From G963665815 sp942492065 (lineage in GTDB: Bacteria > Cloacimonadota > Cloacimonadia > Cloacimonadales > JAIOQZ01), in contig CALODV010000014.1 in the NCBI GenBank assembly GCA_942492065.1, positions 496,001 to 560,000 on the forward strand: a stretch of 64,000 nucleotides of DNA, given 5' to 3'. The stretch's first letter is position 1; every line of letters begins with the position of its first letter. This document shows positions 14,319-23,701 of this stretch, piece by piece. Position numbers and translations under genes: made by a program. The notes beneath the pieces are model-generated. The model was given only the letters and a program-made list of their open reading frames with translations. It made no database searches and was not told the DNA's origin.

Positions 14319-17258
14319 TTATTTAATCAATACGCATTTATTAACACTTATTGTTTTACTGTCTGCCTTAAGTTTATAAAAGTAAACACCAGATCCAACC
14401 TGAGTATTGTTATCGTCAACACCATTCCAGATTATATTGTGATTCCCCTTCGGAACTTTCTCATTAAGAAGAGTTTTTACTTTCTGGCCTTTTATGTTAT
14501 AGATAGATATTTCTACTTCAGCGTCCTCAGGTATAGAATAAGCTATGTTTGTTTCCGGGTTAAACGGATTAGGATAGTTGCTGATACTGAATTTATCTAT
14601 TGTTAGTTCATCATCTTTTGCTCCAACAACATCAAAGTCTCCTATACCTGCATATAGATTTCCCCAGCCGCTGTCTTCGTTGGTCTGGAAGCACATAAAA
14701 ATGAAATCTCCACCAAACACATCATAATAGATTTTGGATAATGAACTCTGTGGAGTATTATCCATGAAAGCAGAGTTCCAGAATAATGCCGGCGATGTTT
14801 GAGATGACTCAGTATATATTGAAATATCCGGATTAGCTGCGTTCTCAAACTGTGCTAATGTAATCTGATTGTTAGAAAGGAAATCCAGGTCACAAACATT
14901 TGAGGAAGAGTCTATTCGATACAGTTCAGACAACATATTTGTCGATATATTATATGTATAAATTAAGCTTTCAGAATTACTCATGTCTGAGAAAAGCAGA
15001 TATATCAGGTTGTTGTTCATTTCAACATCATTAAGTTCCATCGTGCCTATATCAGAGATAAGCTGTATGTATTGAGGAGTATCATTAATACTAGATGACA
15101 GGTATACATCAAATGATGCTATTGGAACGTTATCTTCAACTCTTTGTGAAATGAAAATATATGTAGAGTCGTTACAGACATAAAATGATTTCCCTGTATT
15201 TTCCTGAAACTCAGACTGTGTAATATCTGCTTCAAATTTCATGACATCTCCATCCAAAGTAAATTTTTCATACCCGATGTAGTTCAAATTAGGGATTTCG
15301 GGTAGATCGAGATTATCAAATCTTGCATCATGGTAGAAAAACCTTCGATTATAACCAGCTGGTGATGTAGTTGTTCCATAAAGGTGATTTTCAATATCCC
15401 ATTCAGCATCATTGTGTCTATTATCGTTTCTTCCGGTTACTAAGAAGTAACCGGTTCGTCTTGATATTAATCCTCCGTAGATATTAACATCCCCTCTTGT
15501 AAATGCCAGTTCATATCTATTTTCAGCGCCTACAGGATTATATCCCGGAAGCTCAAATGCTATCATAGGAGGAGTATTGGAAGCTATATTGTTTGGGTAA
15601 CTGTTATGGTATCCTGGATTATCCGTCATAGCAGAGATAAGGCTTGGACCAGAAGGAGGTTCAATGTAATCTGATGGGTTATTTAAACAGTACATTCTAA
15701 GGCTGTCCGGAACTGTGGTGGGATCTGCAATAATATATCTATGATACACAACATCAGAATATAATGTGTCATTTAATGTATAAGGACTGATACTCTGGAA
15801 ATCTTTCAATCCAATATGTGGATCCATGTACTCAAAAGTAAATTTGCTGGCATTGTACCATGGATAGGGACCGGATAGAGTATCACCGAATCCAATAGCG
15901 GCATAGCAGCCATAAAGATCTATATCAAAGCAATTGTCATATCTCAAAGTGTTATTCAGGAAAGGATCTCTGTGTTTGTATTTCATGTAGATACTACCTT
16001 CAGATATCATGAAGAAATAGTCCTCAAAGTTAACCGGATCAGAATAATCATCATTCACTTCGCTGTATCCATCAGGATGTCTTCCCTGTGGAGTACCTGC
16101 ATATAATATATCACTTGTTAGGTATACATCTTTCGATGATCCCCAGATTTGCAATCCGGATATTGTACCCTCAATCCAGAGTGTTGTATCAAGCCAGAAT
16201 CGATTGTCTTCTGCAATTCCAGATGGTCCGAGAGTCCAGACGGTATCATATTTTGTGACAGTATTTGTCCAGATGATATGAGCATCTTCATACCAGTTAT
16301 TTCCATTGTTAATGATGTCTCTTGCTTGAGTGTCATCTGCTGGATACCATGAATAGACCGGAATCTGGACTTGAGTCTCAGATATATTAGCATACATGGA
16401 CTGATATGTAGAACCGTTAATTTTTACATAAACGATATCAGCTGTTGAATCGAAAGGAGTAGATGCAACTTCTCTTAGTTTATCAGCTGTATCAGGAAGA
16501 TACTTCTTTTTTGCATATTGCTCTCCACCTTCAGCAATATAATCTGGATCATTAAGGGGGACGCTGTAACCTCCCTGGAACTTAATTCGTTCATGTGCCG
16601 AAACAAATCCTTCGAAAGTCGGGAAACCGTCTTTAGCTATGACAATATTTCCGTTAGAATGTACATCACCATAAAAGTGCGAAGTGTAATACATGTAGAC
16701 TTGATACTCTTCAGGCATCACAGAACGTATATTGTCAATGAAGTATGCATAGTCATATATTTTTTCCTGAAATGAAGTTGAGTAATAAACAGTGGGGTCA
16801 TCCGGATATTTAGTCATATGTGGTGCAGATGTAATTCCTTTTTTTAGTTCTGTGATAGTAAAAATATTCAGTGTGGTGTTGTACATAGCTTTATGCAGTA
16901 CAAGTTTATTCCTGTTATCTGCTTTATTGTAAACGATTATAATATTTTCATTATCAAACTGTTTTATAATCGGTAAGACTTTATGGATATCAGATGGAGC
17001 CTCTGTATAAAGTGTATCAATTGTGCGAGTGAAGAACTGACTGCCATAGCCATGAGAAATTGCCAGTTCCAGTATACCTGTATTATTAAGCTGTCTGCAA
17101 TATACAGCATATATATTACTCGGAGAATTTATTATTGAGTTCTCTCCGGCAAACCGGACTTGTGAGTCACTAGGATTAATTTGAAACTCAAGTGTAATAT
17201 CTGCCATTAATATGAATGTCATTGATAAAAAAAATAAAATAACTGATAGTCTACCCAT
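14319..17258 (-). CDS. Tandem secreted family, paralogue 1 (intact, 979 aa)
   Basis: First of four related genes. Signal peptide (MGRLSVILFFLSMTFILMA), then a propeller-like half with short sialidase-like strands (FAGENSIINSPSNIYAVYCRQ), a central region, a second propeller-like half from about residue 690, and a FlgD-like sorting domain (NYPNPFNPETNIAYSIPEDAE ... GSGVYFYKL). The central region has GDVHSNGNIVIAKDG, LWIEGTISG, SSKDVYLTSDILY, SEGSIYMKYKH, RGDVNIYGGLISRRTGY and HDARFDNLDLPEIP. These resemble the PilX-like/DUF4900-type beta-helical domains (HSNG, GSI.R, YD.R...P.FP), which is recognition, not a search result. GGAG stands five bases before the ATG. No disruption. Function unknown; likely cell-surface. 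Confidence 0.85.
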   Translation of the reverse strand: MGRLSVILFFLSMTFILMADITLEFQINPSDSQVRFAGENSIINSPSNIYAVYCRQLNNTGILELAISHGYGSQFFTRTIDTLYTEAPSDIHKVLPIIKQFDNENIIIVYNKADNRNKLVLHKAMYNTTLNIFTITELKKGITSAPHMTKYPDDPTVYYSTSFQEKIYDYAYFIDNIRSVMPEEYQVYMYYTSHFYGDVHSNGNIVIAKDGFPTFEGFVSAHERIKFQGGYSVPLNDPDYIAEGGEQYAKKKYLPDTADKLREVASTPFDSTADIVYVKINGSTYQSMYANISETQVQIPVYSWYPADDTQARDIINNGNNWYEDAHIIWTNTVTKYDTVWTLGPSGIAEDNRFWLDTTLWIEGTISGLQIWGSSKDVYLTSDILYAGTPQGRHPDGYSEVNDDYSDPVNFEDYFFMISEGSIYMKYKHRDPFLNNTLRYDNCFDIDLYGCYAAIGFGDTLSGPYPWYNASKFTFEYMDPHIGLKDFQSISPYTLNDTLYSDVVYHRYIIADPTTVPDSLRMYCLNNPSDYIEPPSGPSLISAMTDNPGYHNSYPNNIASNTPPMIAFELPGYNPVGAENRYELAFTRGDVNIYGGLISRRTGYFLVTGRNDNRHNDAEWDIENHLYGTTTSPAGYNRRFFYHDARFDNLDLPEIPNLNYIGYEKFTLDGDVMKFEADITQSEFQENTGKSFYVCNDSTYIFISQRVEDNVPIASFDVYLSSSINDTPQYIQLISDIGTMELNDVEMNNNLIYLLFSDMSNSESLIYTYNISTNMLSELYRIDSSSNVCDLDFLSNNQITLAQFENAANPDISIYTESSQTSPALFWNSAFMDNTPQSSLSKIYYDVFGGDFIFMCFQTNEDSGWGNLYAGIGDFDVVGAKDDELTIDKFSISNYPNPFNPETNIAYSIPEDAEVEISIYNIKGQKVKTLLNEKVPKGNHNIIWNGVDDNNTQVGSGVYFYKLKADSKTISVNKCVLIK

Positions 17259-17385
17259 AATATCTCCTCTGCATTATAATTTTCAGTTAGTATTACGCAT
17301 TTATCCAACTGATAAGGTTTCATTTTTCATAATTAATTTACGGATAAATATTAATATAAGTGAGTCTGTGTGTAGAGTTTTTTTC

Positions 17386-17412
17386 ACAAGCCCCGCTTTC
17401 TGCAGGGCTTGT
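17386..17412 (-). terminator. Hairpin after paralogue 2 without a U-tract
   Basis: Imperfect inverted repeat (ACAAGCCCTGC against GCGGGGCTTGT on the minus strand, one G-U pair) ten bases after the stop. In the gene's direction it is followed by GAAAAAAACTC, so it lacks the U-run of an intrinsic terminator. Confidence 0.45.
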
Positions 17413-17421
17413 AAATTAGTA

Positions 17422-20067
17422 TTATTTAATCAATACACACTTACTAATACTGATTGTCTTATTATCTGCCTTAAGTTTATAAAAGTAAACACCTGAACCA
17501 ACCTGAGTATTATTATCGTCAACACCATTCCAGATGATATTGTGATTCCCCTTCAGAACTTTCTTATTAAGAAGAGTCTTTACTTTCTGGCCTTTTATGT
17601 TATAGATAGATATTTCTACCTGAGCATCCTCAGGAACAGAATAAGAAATGTTAGTTTCCGGGTTAAACGGATTAGGGTAATTACTTATGCTGAACATGTC
17701 TGCGTCTTGAAAATCATTTTTATCATTATCTGTTAATCCATAGTTGCCTGAACCTGCAAATATTCTTCCCCAGCCATCGGTTTCATTAGTTTGTAAACAT
17801 GCAAAAATATTGTCAGCCCCAAATGTGTCAAAATAGATTGAGGAAACAGGATTAGCTGAATTATCATCTATAATCATCGGATCCCAATTCATAAAAGCGT
17901 TATTCGGAAAATCATCTGAATAAAAACAAATCTGATTGTTAGTACTTATCTCCGGAGAAGCAATTGCAATTTGATCATCAAAGAGAAAATCCATGTTTAC
18001 TGAGGCATAGCCATTATCAAAATGAACCATCTCAGTTAATGAATTACTGCTTTCGTCATAACTATATACATAGTTTGATGTGGAATTATCATCAAAGAAC
18101 ATGAACAAAATAACACCATTATGTATTTCTACATCTATCAACTTCATATTAGGAATATCGGAATTTAACTCAGTGTAGTAGAGTTCCTCAGGGTAACCGG
18201 AATATTGGAGTATATCGAATACCGAAACAGGATAATGACTAATTTCACGCTGCGATACAAAGAAAGTAATAGAATCATTCATGGCAAAGAAGCATGATTT
18301 ACTTATATGTTCCGTTTCAAGGGTGTTCAAATCTGCTTCAAATGTTAAGGAGTCATTGGTGAGAGCGATTCTCTCAAAGCTGATGTTGTTTACCAATGGG
18401 AAACCGGGTAAGTAGATTTCTTCCAGCCTTCTGTCGGGGAACATCCATCTGTACTCATAACCTGTCATTTGTGTGTCTGTGCCGTAAATATGTTCAGCAA
18501 AATCCCATCTTGCACCGCGATGTCTCATATTGTGATTTCCATCATTTCTAAAGTATCCAATACGCCTGGTAATAACAGAACCATAAATATATAATTCTCC
18601 TCGGTTATCACAAATCTCGTGAATGTTTTCAGGGCCAACCGGGTTAAATCCGGGGAAATCAAATGTAAGCATAGGAGGAACATTATTGGCGGAAGTGTTT
18701 GGGTAGCTGTTGTGATATCCCGGATTCAGTATTCTTGGAGAAAGTGTAACAGGATCATCAGGGAATGCAATGTATGAACTTGGATTATTCAGGCAGTACA
18801 CTCTGAGACTATCCGGAACTATGTCCGGATCTGCTACTATGTACCTGTGATAAATCACATCTGATATAAGTGTGTCATTTAGTGTATATGGGCTCAAACT
18901 ATGAAAATCCTTAAGCCCATGATGAACGCTGTTATATTCATAAGTTATCTTACTGGCATTATACCAGGGATAAGGACTGTTTTCAGTATCTCCAAAACCT
19001 ATTGCAGCATAGCTTCCATATAAGTAAAGATCGTTACAATTGTCGTCTCTGATTAATCCGTTTTGAAACGGATCTCTATGTTTGTATTTAAAGTAGATGC
19101 TTCCCTCGGTAACTAATCCAAAGTAATCAACCGTGTTTACAGGATCAGTATAGTCGTCGAATGTCCTATTGTAACCATCCGGATTTTGACCTTGAGGAGT
19201 GTCTGTGTATAGAATATCTCCTGTGATATATACATCTTTGGATGAACCCCATGTCTGCATTCCGGTAATTGTTCCCTCAATCCATAAATTTGAATTCACC
19301 CAGAATTGATTATTCTCAGCTGTTCCGGATGGCCCCTGAGTCCATACTGTGTCATACTTAGTAACTGTATTGGTCCATATAACATGTGCGTCCTCATACC
19401 AATTCCCTCCATTTGCTATTATATCTCTTGCCTGATCATCATCTGCCGGAAACCAGGAGTAAACCGGAATTTGTACCTGTGTTTCAGTTATATAAGCATA
19501 CATGGATTGATATGTAGAACCGTTAATTTTGACATAGACAATTTCTGCAGTAGAGTCGAATGGTGTATATGCAAATGCTCTTAAATCTGTTGCAACATCA
19601 GGCAGGTTCTTTCGCTTTGCAAACTCTTTTCCTCCCATTTCAAAAACGGATTGAAAATTAAGATTTGCAGGGTTTCCGCTATTCATCATGATTCTGTTAC
19701 AAGCACTTATAAACCCTCTGAAATGAGGTTGCGATGCTGATTCTAACAGTATTTTGTCATTTGAGTGTATTTTACCATAGGGTTTTGTTGTGGACCACAT
19801 TGCAACATATTCCTGCTCCGGCATTACTGATTTCATTGTGTCCATAAAGTAGCAGTACTCATACGGCTTTTCCATGAAAGACGTTGAGTAGTACACATTC
19901 ATGTCATTTGAGTCTTTACTTAGAACAGGTGCTGATGTTATCTCATCAGTAAGCTCTGTTTTTATAAATGTACTCTGTGATGGATCAAAGACAGCTTTAT
20001 GTAAAACAAGTTTACGATCTGCAGTGAATGTGTTGTAGAGAATCATTAACTCAGTTTGGTTTGCTTC
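17422..20067 (-). CDS. Tandem secreted family, paralogue 2, main part after an in-frame stop
   Basis: Open frame from the codon after the TAA at 20068 to the natural stop at 17422, in the same frame as the N-terminal part at 20068-20364. It contains the rest of the first propeller half, the central region (KPYGKIHSND, LWIEGTITGMQ, SSKDVYITGDILY, TEGSIYFKYKH, RGELYIYGSVITRR), the second propeller half and the sorting domain (NYPNPFNPETNISYSVPEDAQ ... GSGVYFYKL). The first internal ATG is at 20046, without a clear ribosome binding site or signal peptide. Full-length product would be 980 residues. Apart from the one stop, the frame is clean, so the disruption is recent, an error, or read through. 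Confidence 0.8.
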   Translation of the reverse strand, partial: EANQTELMILYNTFTADRKLVLHKAVFDPSQSTFIKTELTDEITSAPVLSKDSNDMNVYYSTSFMEKPYEYCYFMDTMKSVMPEQEYVAMWSTTKPYGKIHSNDKILLESASQPHFRGFISACNRIMMNSGNPANLNFQSVFEMGGKEFAKRKNLPDVATDLRAFAYTPFDSTAEIVYVKINGSTYQSMYAYITETQVQIPVYSWFPADDDQARDIIANGGNWYEDAHVIWTNTVTKYDTVWTQGPSGTAENNQFWVNSNLWIEGTITGMQTWGSSKDVYITGDILYTDTPQGQNPDGYNRTFDDYTDPVNTVDYFGLVTEGSIYFKYKHRDPFQNGLIRDDNCNDLYLYGSYAAIGFGDTENSPYPWYNASKITYEYNSVHHGLKDFHSLSPYTLNDTLISDVIYHRYIVADPDIVPDSLRVYCLNNPSSYIAFPDDPVTLSPRILNPGYHNSYPNTSANNVPPMLTFDFPGFNPVGPENIHEICDNRGELYIYGSVITRRIGYFRNDGNHNMRHRGARWDFAEHIYGTDTQMTGYEYRWMFPDRRLEEIYLPGFPLVNNISFERIALTNDSLTFEADLNTLETEHISKSCFFAMNDSITFFVSQREISHYPVSVFDILQYSGYPEELYYTELNSDIPNMKLIDVEIHNGVILFMFFDDNSTSNYVYSYDESSNSLTEMVHFDNGYASVNMDFLFDDQIAIASPEISTNNQICFYSDDFPNNAFMNWDPMIIDDNSANPVSSIYFDTFGADNIFACLQTNETDGWGRIFAGSGNYGLTDNDKNDFQDADMFSISNYPNPFNPETNISYSVPEDAQVEISIYNIKGQKVKTLLNKKVLKGNHNIIWNGVDDNNTQVGSGVYFYKLKADNKTISISKCVLIK

Positions 20068-20070
20068 TTA
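20068..20070 (-). other. In-frame TAA in paralogue 2
   Basis: The minus-strand reading is CTT CCT GTT ATT TAA GAA GCA AAC CA, with similarity to the paralogues continuing in the same frame on both sides. It lies 297 bases into a 2943-base frame. Confidence 0.85.
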
Positions 20071-20364
20071 AATAACAGGAAGTATATCATCAATATTGTC
20101 TGGAACTTCAGTATACAAGGTGTCAATTTCATATCTGGTGAAAGGTGATCCATACCCATTAGCTATGCCCAATTCAAGAATCCCCATATCACCATCTTTT
20201 TTACAGTATACAGCATAGATGTTAGATTGTGTGTTGATTATTGAGCTTTCTCCTGCAAATTTCACCTGAGAATTTCCCTGGGTAATCTGAAATTCCATGC
20301 CAATATCAGCTACAAGAAACTGAATGGTTAAAAGTACGAATAACGAGATAGATATTTTTTTCAT
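20068..20364 (-). CDS. Tandem secreted family, paralogue 2, N-terminal part ending at a premature TAA
   Basis: Signal peptide (MKKISISLFVLLTIQFLVA) and the conserved N-terminal block (FAGESSIINTQSNIYAVYCKKDGD ... IDTLYTEVPDNIDDILPVI), then TAA. AAGGAGA stands ahead of the ATG. At the stop, paralogues 1, 3 and 4 have a lysine codon (LPIIKQ, LPQLKK, LPQLKK), so a single A-to-T change in AAA would create TAA. The 98-residue product alone would be a fragment of a propeller. Confidence 0.75.
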   Translation of the reverse strand: MKKISISLFVLLTIQFLVADIGMEFQITQGNSQVKFAGESSIINTQSNIYAVYCKKDGDMGILELGIANGYGSPFTRYEIDTLYTEVPDNIDDILPVI

Positions 20365-20493
20365 AATGTCTCCTTATTGCCTTTTCGCACTGGAGATGCA
20401 CGGTCTGAAATTCCCCAACAAATTTTTAGACTTTGACAATATTAGTATGGTTAATGATCCAAAATAATTAGTAACAGATATAAATAATTCAAA

Positions 20494-20520
20494 TGAGTCC
20501 CGCAATGCAGCAGGACTCAT
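20494..20520 (-). terminator. Hairpin after paralogue 3
   Basis: On the minus strand ATGAGTCCTGC pairs with GCGGGACTCAT (one G-U pair) over a short loop, 18 bases after the paralogue 3 stop, followed by TTGAATTATTTAT, a weak U-rich run. Confidence 0.55.
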
Positions 20521-20537
20521 ACATTGTCAGGTTTGTA

Positions 20538-22592
20538 TTACTTTATCATAATACATTTATTTACGCTGATAGTCCTGTTATCAGCCCTCAATTTATAGAA
20601 ATATACCCCGGAAGCAACAGGAGTATTGTTATCATCTACTCCTTCCCAGATTACACTGTGACTTCCCTTAAGAACCGATTCATTAACCAGTGTCTTAACT
20701 TTCTGGCCTTTAAGGTTGTAGACGGTAATTTCAATGTCAGCGTTCTCAGGTATGGAATAAGCAATTTTCGTTCCCGGATTGAATGGATTCGGATAATTGC
20801 TTAATCTAAATTTTTCGAGCTTATTCACATCTTCATGGGTTGGAGTGTTAATGTATAATCCTTCTCCCAGATATAAGTTACCCCAGCCGGAAACAGCATT
20901 AGTCTGAATGCTCAGAAGAAGTTCATCATTTGCAGATATGTTCATAGTAATTTCCTGTACCGGATCATCTGATGAGTTATCAATAAAGAAGGGATTCCAG
21001 TACATTGAAGCATCCGGCAAACTGTTTTCTGCATAAAAAGCAATACGAGTTTCAGTTTCTCTTTCAGGAGCAGCAATTATGAAGCTGTTGTCAGAAAAGA
21101 AAGCAAGATCGCTTACTCCAAAGTCAGAACGAATCTGTGAGTATTCTGTCAGGATGTTATTGATCTTATCGTAGGTGTAAACTGAATTTTCTTCTGTAAT
21201 TGTGTTATACAACAATGCATAAACTTCATCATCACTGACTTCAACATCTTGCAGCGTATAACCTTGAGTGTCAAGTGCGACTGATCTGTATTCGTAGGTG
21301 GAGCTATTATCAGTGGAAAGATAAAGATCAAACTCGCAAGTTGTCCGGTCATCTGTCTCTCTCTGGAAGAACAATACAGCTATGCTGTCTGATTTTGCAT
21401 AATAACCGCCATTGCACTTTCTGGCAAGAGATTCGATGGTCATAATGTCTTCGAATAACTCTGTGCCATTCAGGAGGGAATAACCCCCATAGGCAAGACT
21501 ATACAGTTTTGGGAAGCCCGGGATTTCATTTATCAGCAGTCTTTTATCGTGAAAGTAGCTTCTTCCGTAACCATTGGAATATGTGCTTGTCCCCAGTATA
21601 AAGTTATCCATATCCCATGATGCTCCTTGATGCCGCAAGGGATCGCTTCCACTGGAATGTATAAACCCAGTATTACGAGAAACATAAGCTCCATAGTAGG
21701 ATACATGGCCACGTTCATACACTATTTCGCTGTACTTTTCCGAACCAACAGGATTGTACCCGGGAAGATCAAAAGCAAACATTGGGGGACAGGAAGAAGC
21801 GGGGATATTAGGGTAATTATTATGATATGTTGGATTAGTTATTGCCAGACTACTGTCAATATGGCTGTACATGTATTGAGGTAAGTCTCTGAGACAGTAC
21901 ATTTGCAGGCTGTCCGGAACATTGACAGGATCATCAAGAATATATCTGTGGTAAACCACATCGGAGTAGGTCGTATCATTCAAAGTATATGGACTGATGC
22001 TGTTGAAATCCTTTAATCCTATATGTGGGTCTCTATATTCAAAAGTGATTGCACTGGAATGCCGTACTATATCAGTACCTGCTTCTGGGTCTCCATATCC
22101 AATTGCAGCCAGGCTTGCATATATGTCAATATCAGTGCAATTATCAACTCTCAATATATTGTTCTGAAAAGGATCTCTGTGCTTATACTTTATGTATATC
22201 ATATCCTCTGAAACAAGACCGCAGAAGTCTGTCGAATTAACTGGATTCGTATATTCTCCTGTTGAGGGATTATATCCGTCAGGATGATCTCCCTGTAGAG
22301 TATTAGTATATAGAATATCACTGGTAATATATATATCTTTAGCTGAACCCCATGTCTGCTTTCCGGAAACAGTTCCTTCTATCCAGAGAATGCTTTCTAA
22401 CCAGAACTGATGATTTTCCGCAATACCGGAAGGTCCTTGAACCCAGGTTGTGTCATATTTCGTGATATTATTCGTCCATATTACATTTGCATCTTCAAAC
22501 CAGTTTCCACCATTACTGATAATGTCTCTTGCCTGAATGTCGTCAGCAGGATACCATGAGTAAACCGGAATCTGAACCTGAGTTTCTGAGAT
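20538..22592 (-). CDS. Tandem secreted family, paralogue 3, main part after an in-frame stop
   Basis: Open frame from just after the TAA at 22593 to the natural stop at 20538, in frame with 22596-23468. It holds the most conserved block of the family (ISETQVQIPVYSWYPADD ... ARDIISNGGNWFEDA), the rest of the central region (SAKDIYITSDILY, HKDRD-like HDKRLLINEIPGFP at the end), the second propeller half and the sorting domain (NYPNPFNPGTKIAYSIPENAD ... ASGVYFYKL). The first internal ATG is at 22202. I checked the codons between 22592 and 22202 and they are all open. The full product would be 976 residues. Confidence 0.8.
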   Translation of the reverse strand: MSETQVQIPVYSWYPADDIQARDIISNGGNWFEDANVIWTNNITKYDTTWVQGPSGIAENHQFWLESILWIEGTVSGKQTWGSAKDIYITSDILYTNTLQGDHPDGYNPSTGEYTNPVNSTDFCGLVSEDMIYIKYKHRDPFQNNILRVDNCTDIDIYASLAAIGYGDPEAGTDIVRHSSAITFEYRDPHIGLKDFNSISPYTLNDTTYSDVVYHRYILDDPVNVPDSLQMYCLRDLPQYMYSHIDSSLAITNPTYHNNYPNIPASSCPPMFAFDLPGYNPVGSEKYSEIVYERGHVSYYGAYVSRNTGFIHSSGSDPLRHQGASWDMDNFILGTSTYSNGYGRSYFHDKRLLINEIPGFPKLYSLAYGGYSLLNGTELFEDIMTIESLARKCNGGYYAKSDSIAVLFFQRETDDRTTCEFDLYLSTDNSSTYEYRSVALDTQGYTLQDVEVSDDEVYALLYNTITEENSVYTYDKINNILTEYSQIRSDFGVSDLAFFSDNSFIIAAPERETETRIAFYAENSLPDASMYWNPFFIDNSSDDPVQEITMNISANDELLLSIQTNAVSGWGNLYLGEGLYINTPTHEDVNKLEKFRLSNYPNPFNPGTKIAYSIPENADIEITVYNLKGQKVKTLVNESVLKGSHSVIWEGVDDNNTPVASGVYFYKLRADNRTISVNKCIMIK

Positions 22593-22595
22593 TTA
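22593..22595 (-). other. In-frame TAA in paralogue 3
   Basis: The minus-strand reading is TCC ATG TAT GCA TAA ATC TC, inside the family's best-conserved segment, with the frame unchanged on both sides. It lies about 30% into a 2931-base frame. Confidence 0.87.
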
Positions 22596-23468
22596 TGCAT
22601 ACATGGATTGGTAGCTGCTTCCATTTATTTTAACATATACAATATCTGCGGTAGAATCAAATGGTGTTGATGCAATTGCTCTCAGTTCATCCGCAGTTCC
22701 GGAAAGATTTTTCTTTTTCACAAAGTCTTGTGCACCCTCGTTAAAAATTTGTGTATTATCTAAAGGTGCATGAACACCTGTTTCCATCACAATATCTTCA
22801 TGAGCTGTTGTTTTACCTGAAATTATAATATGATTGTTGCCGTTCTGCAGTATGAATTTTGTATTGGAATGCAAGTTCCCGTTAAAAGTATCTCTACTCC
22901 AGAGCTTCATAATATCCAATCCTTGATAGAATAGATGATGATCATCCCAGAACAGACAGTAATCACTGGCATTCTCTACAGTAGAGTAGGTATAATATAC
23001 GTTAAAGTCATTTTCGTTCTTACTGAGGATTGGGGCAGAGGTGAGAGAGTCCGCAATAACAGTTCTGGTAACACTGTCTGTATAGAAGCTCATGGCAGCT
23101 TTGCACAGGAGGATGTCACCTGTAACACATATTTTATTATATACTATATATAATAAGTCGTTACTGTACTTTTTTAATTGTGGTAAGAAAATATCCGGGT
23201 TTTCGGGTGTCTGAGTGTAAAGTGTATCTAAAATATAGTAATTGAAGTTTTCTCCCTGATCTTCTGAGATTGCAAGTTCCAGCACGCCTTCATATCCCTG
23301 CTTACGGCAATATGTAACACATAATCTGTCGTTATCGTTAAGCACTGCATTTTCTCCGGCAAACCTTACAGCTGTGTTGTCCTGGTTTATTTTAATTTCA
23401 CGGGTAATGTCAGAAATAGCCAAAACTGAAACCCATAACATAACAAAAAACAATATAATCTTGTTCAT
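22593..23468 (-). CDS. Tandem secreted family, paralogue 3, N-terminal part ending at a premature TAA
   Basis: Signal peptide (MNKIILFFVMLWVSVLA), first propeller half (FAGENAVLNDNDRLCVTYCRK) and the start of the central region (FNGNLHSNTKFILQNG ... VKINGSSYQSMYA), then TAA. CAGGAGAAACT precedes the ATG. The paralogues continue MYANISETQ (copy 1) or MYAYITETQ (copy 2), so a TAT-to-TAA or AAT-to-TAA type change is implied. At 291 residues the fragment would be exported but lack the sorting domain. Confidence 0.78.
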   Translation of the reverse strand: MNKIILFFVMLWVSVLAISDITREIKINQDNTAVRFAGENAVLNDNDRLCVTYCRKQGYEGVLELAISEDQGENFNYYILDTLYTQTPENPDIFLPQLKKYSNDLLYIVYNKICVTGDILLCKAAMSFYTDSVTRTVIADSLTSAPILSKNENDFNVYYTYSTVENASDYCLFWDDHHLFYQGLDIMKLWSRDTFNGNLHSNTKFILQNGNNHIIISGKTTAHEDIVMETGVHAPLDNTQIFNEGAQDFVKKKNLSGTADELRAIASTPFDSTADIVYVKINGSSYQSMYA

Positions 23469-23659
23469 AGTTTCTCCTGATGTTTACAAATTGAATAGAT
23501 TATATTAACATATTTATAATAAGGTACTTATATAACGGGTTCATTTGTACTTCATTCGTGAAAATTGTATATGCAGTGTTTGACATTAATTGATAGCGGT
23601 AATCTTTTAATATATAGTTTTGAATGTATCTCAGATATCATAATTTTCGACGAAAAATA

Positions 23660-23684
23660 AAGCCCTGCAATTCTGCAGGGCTTC
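23660..23684 (-). terminator. Terminator after paralogue 4
   Basis: On the minus strand AAGCCCTGC pairs with GCAGGGCTT over AGAATT and is followed by TATTTTTCG, a proper U-rich run. Confidence 0.8.
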
Positions 23685-23701
23685 ACGGAGTTAAGTATAC
23701 G

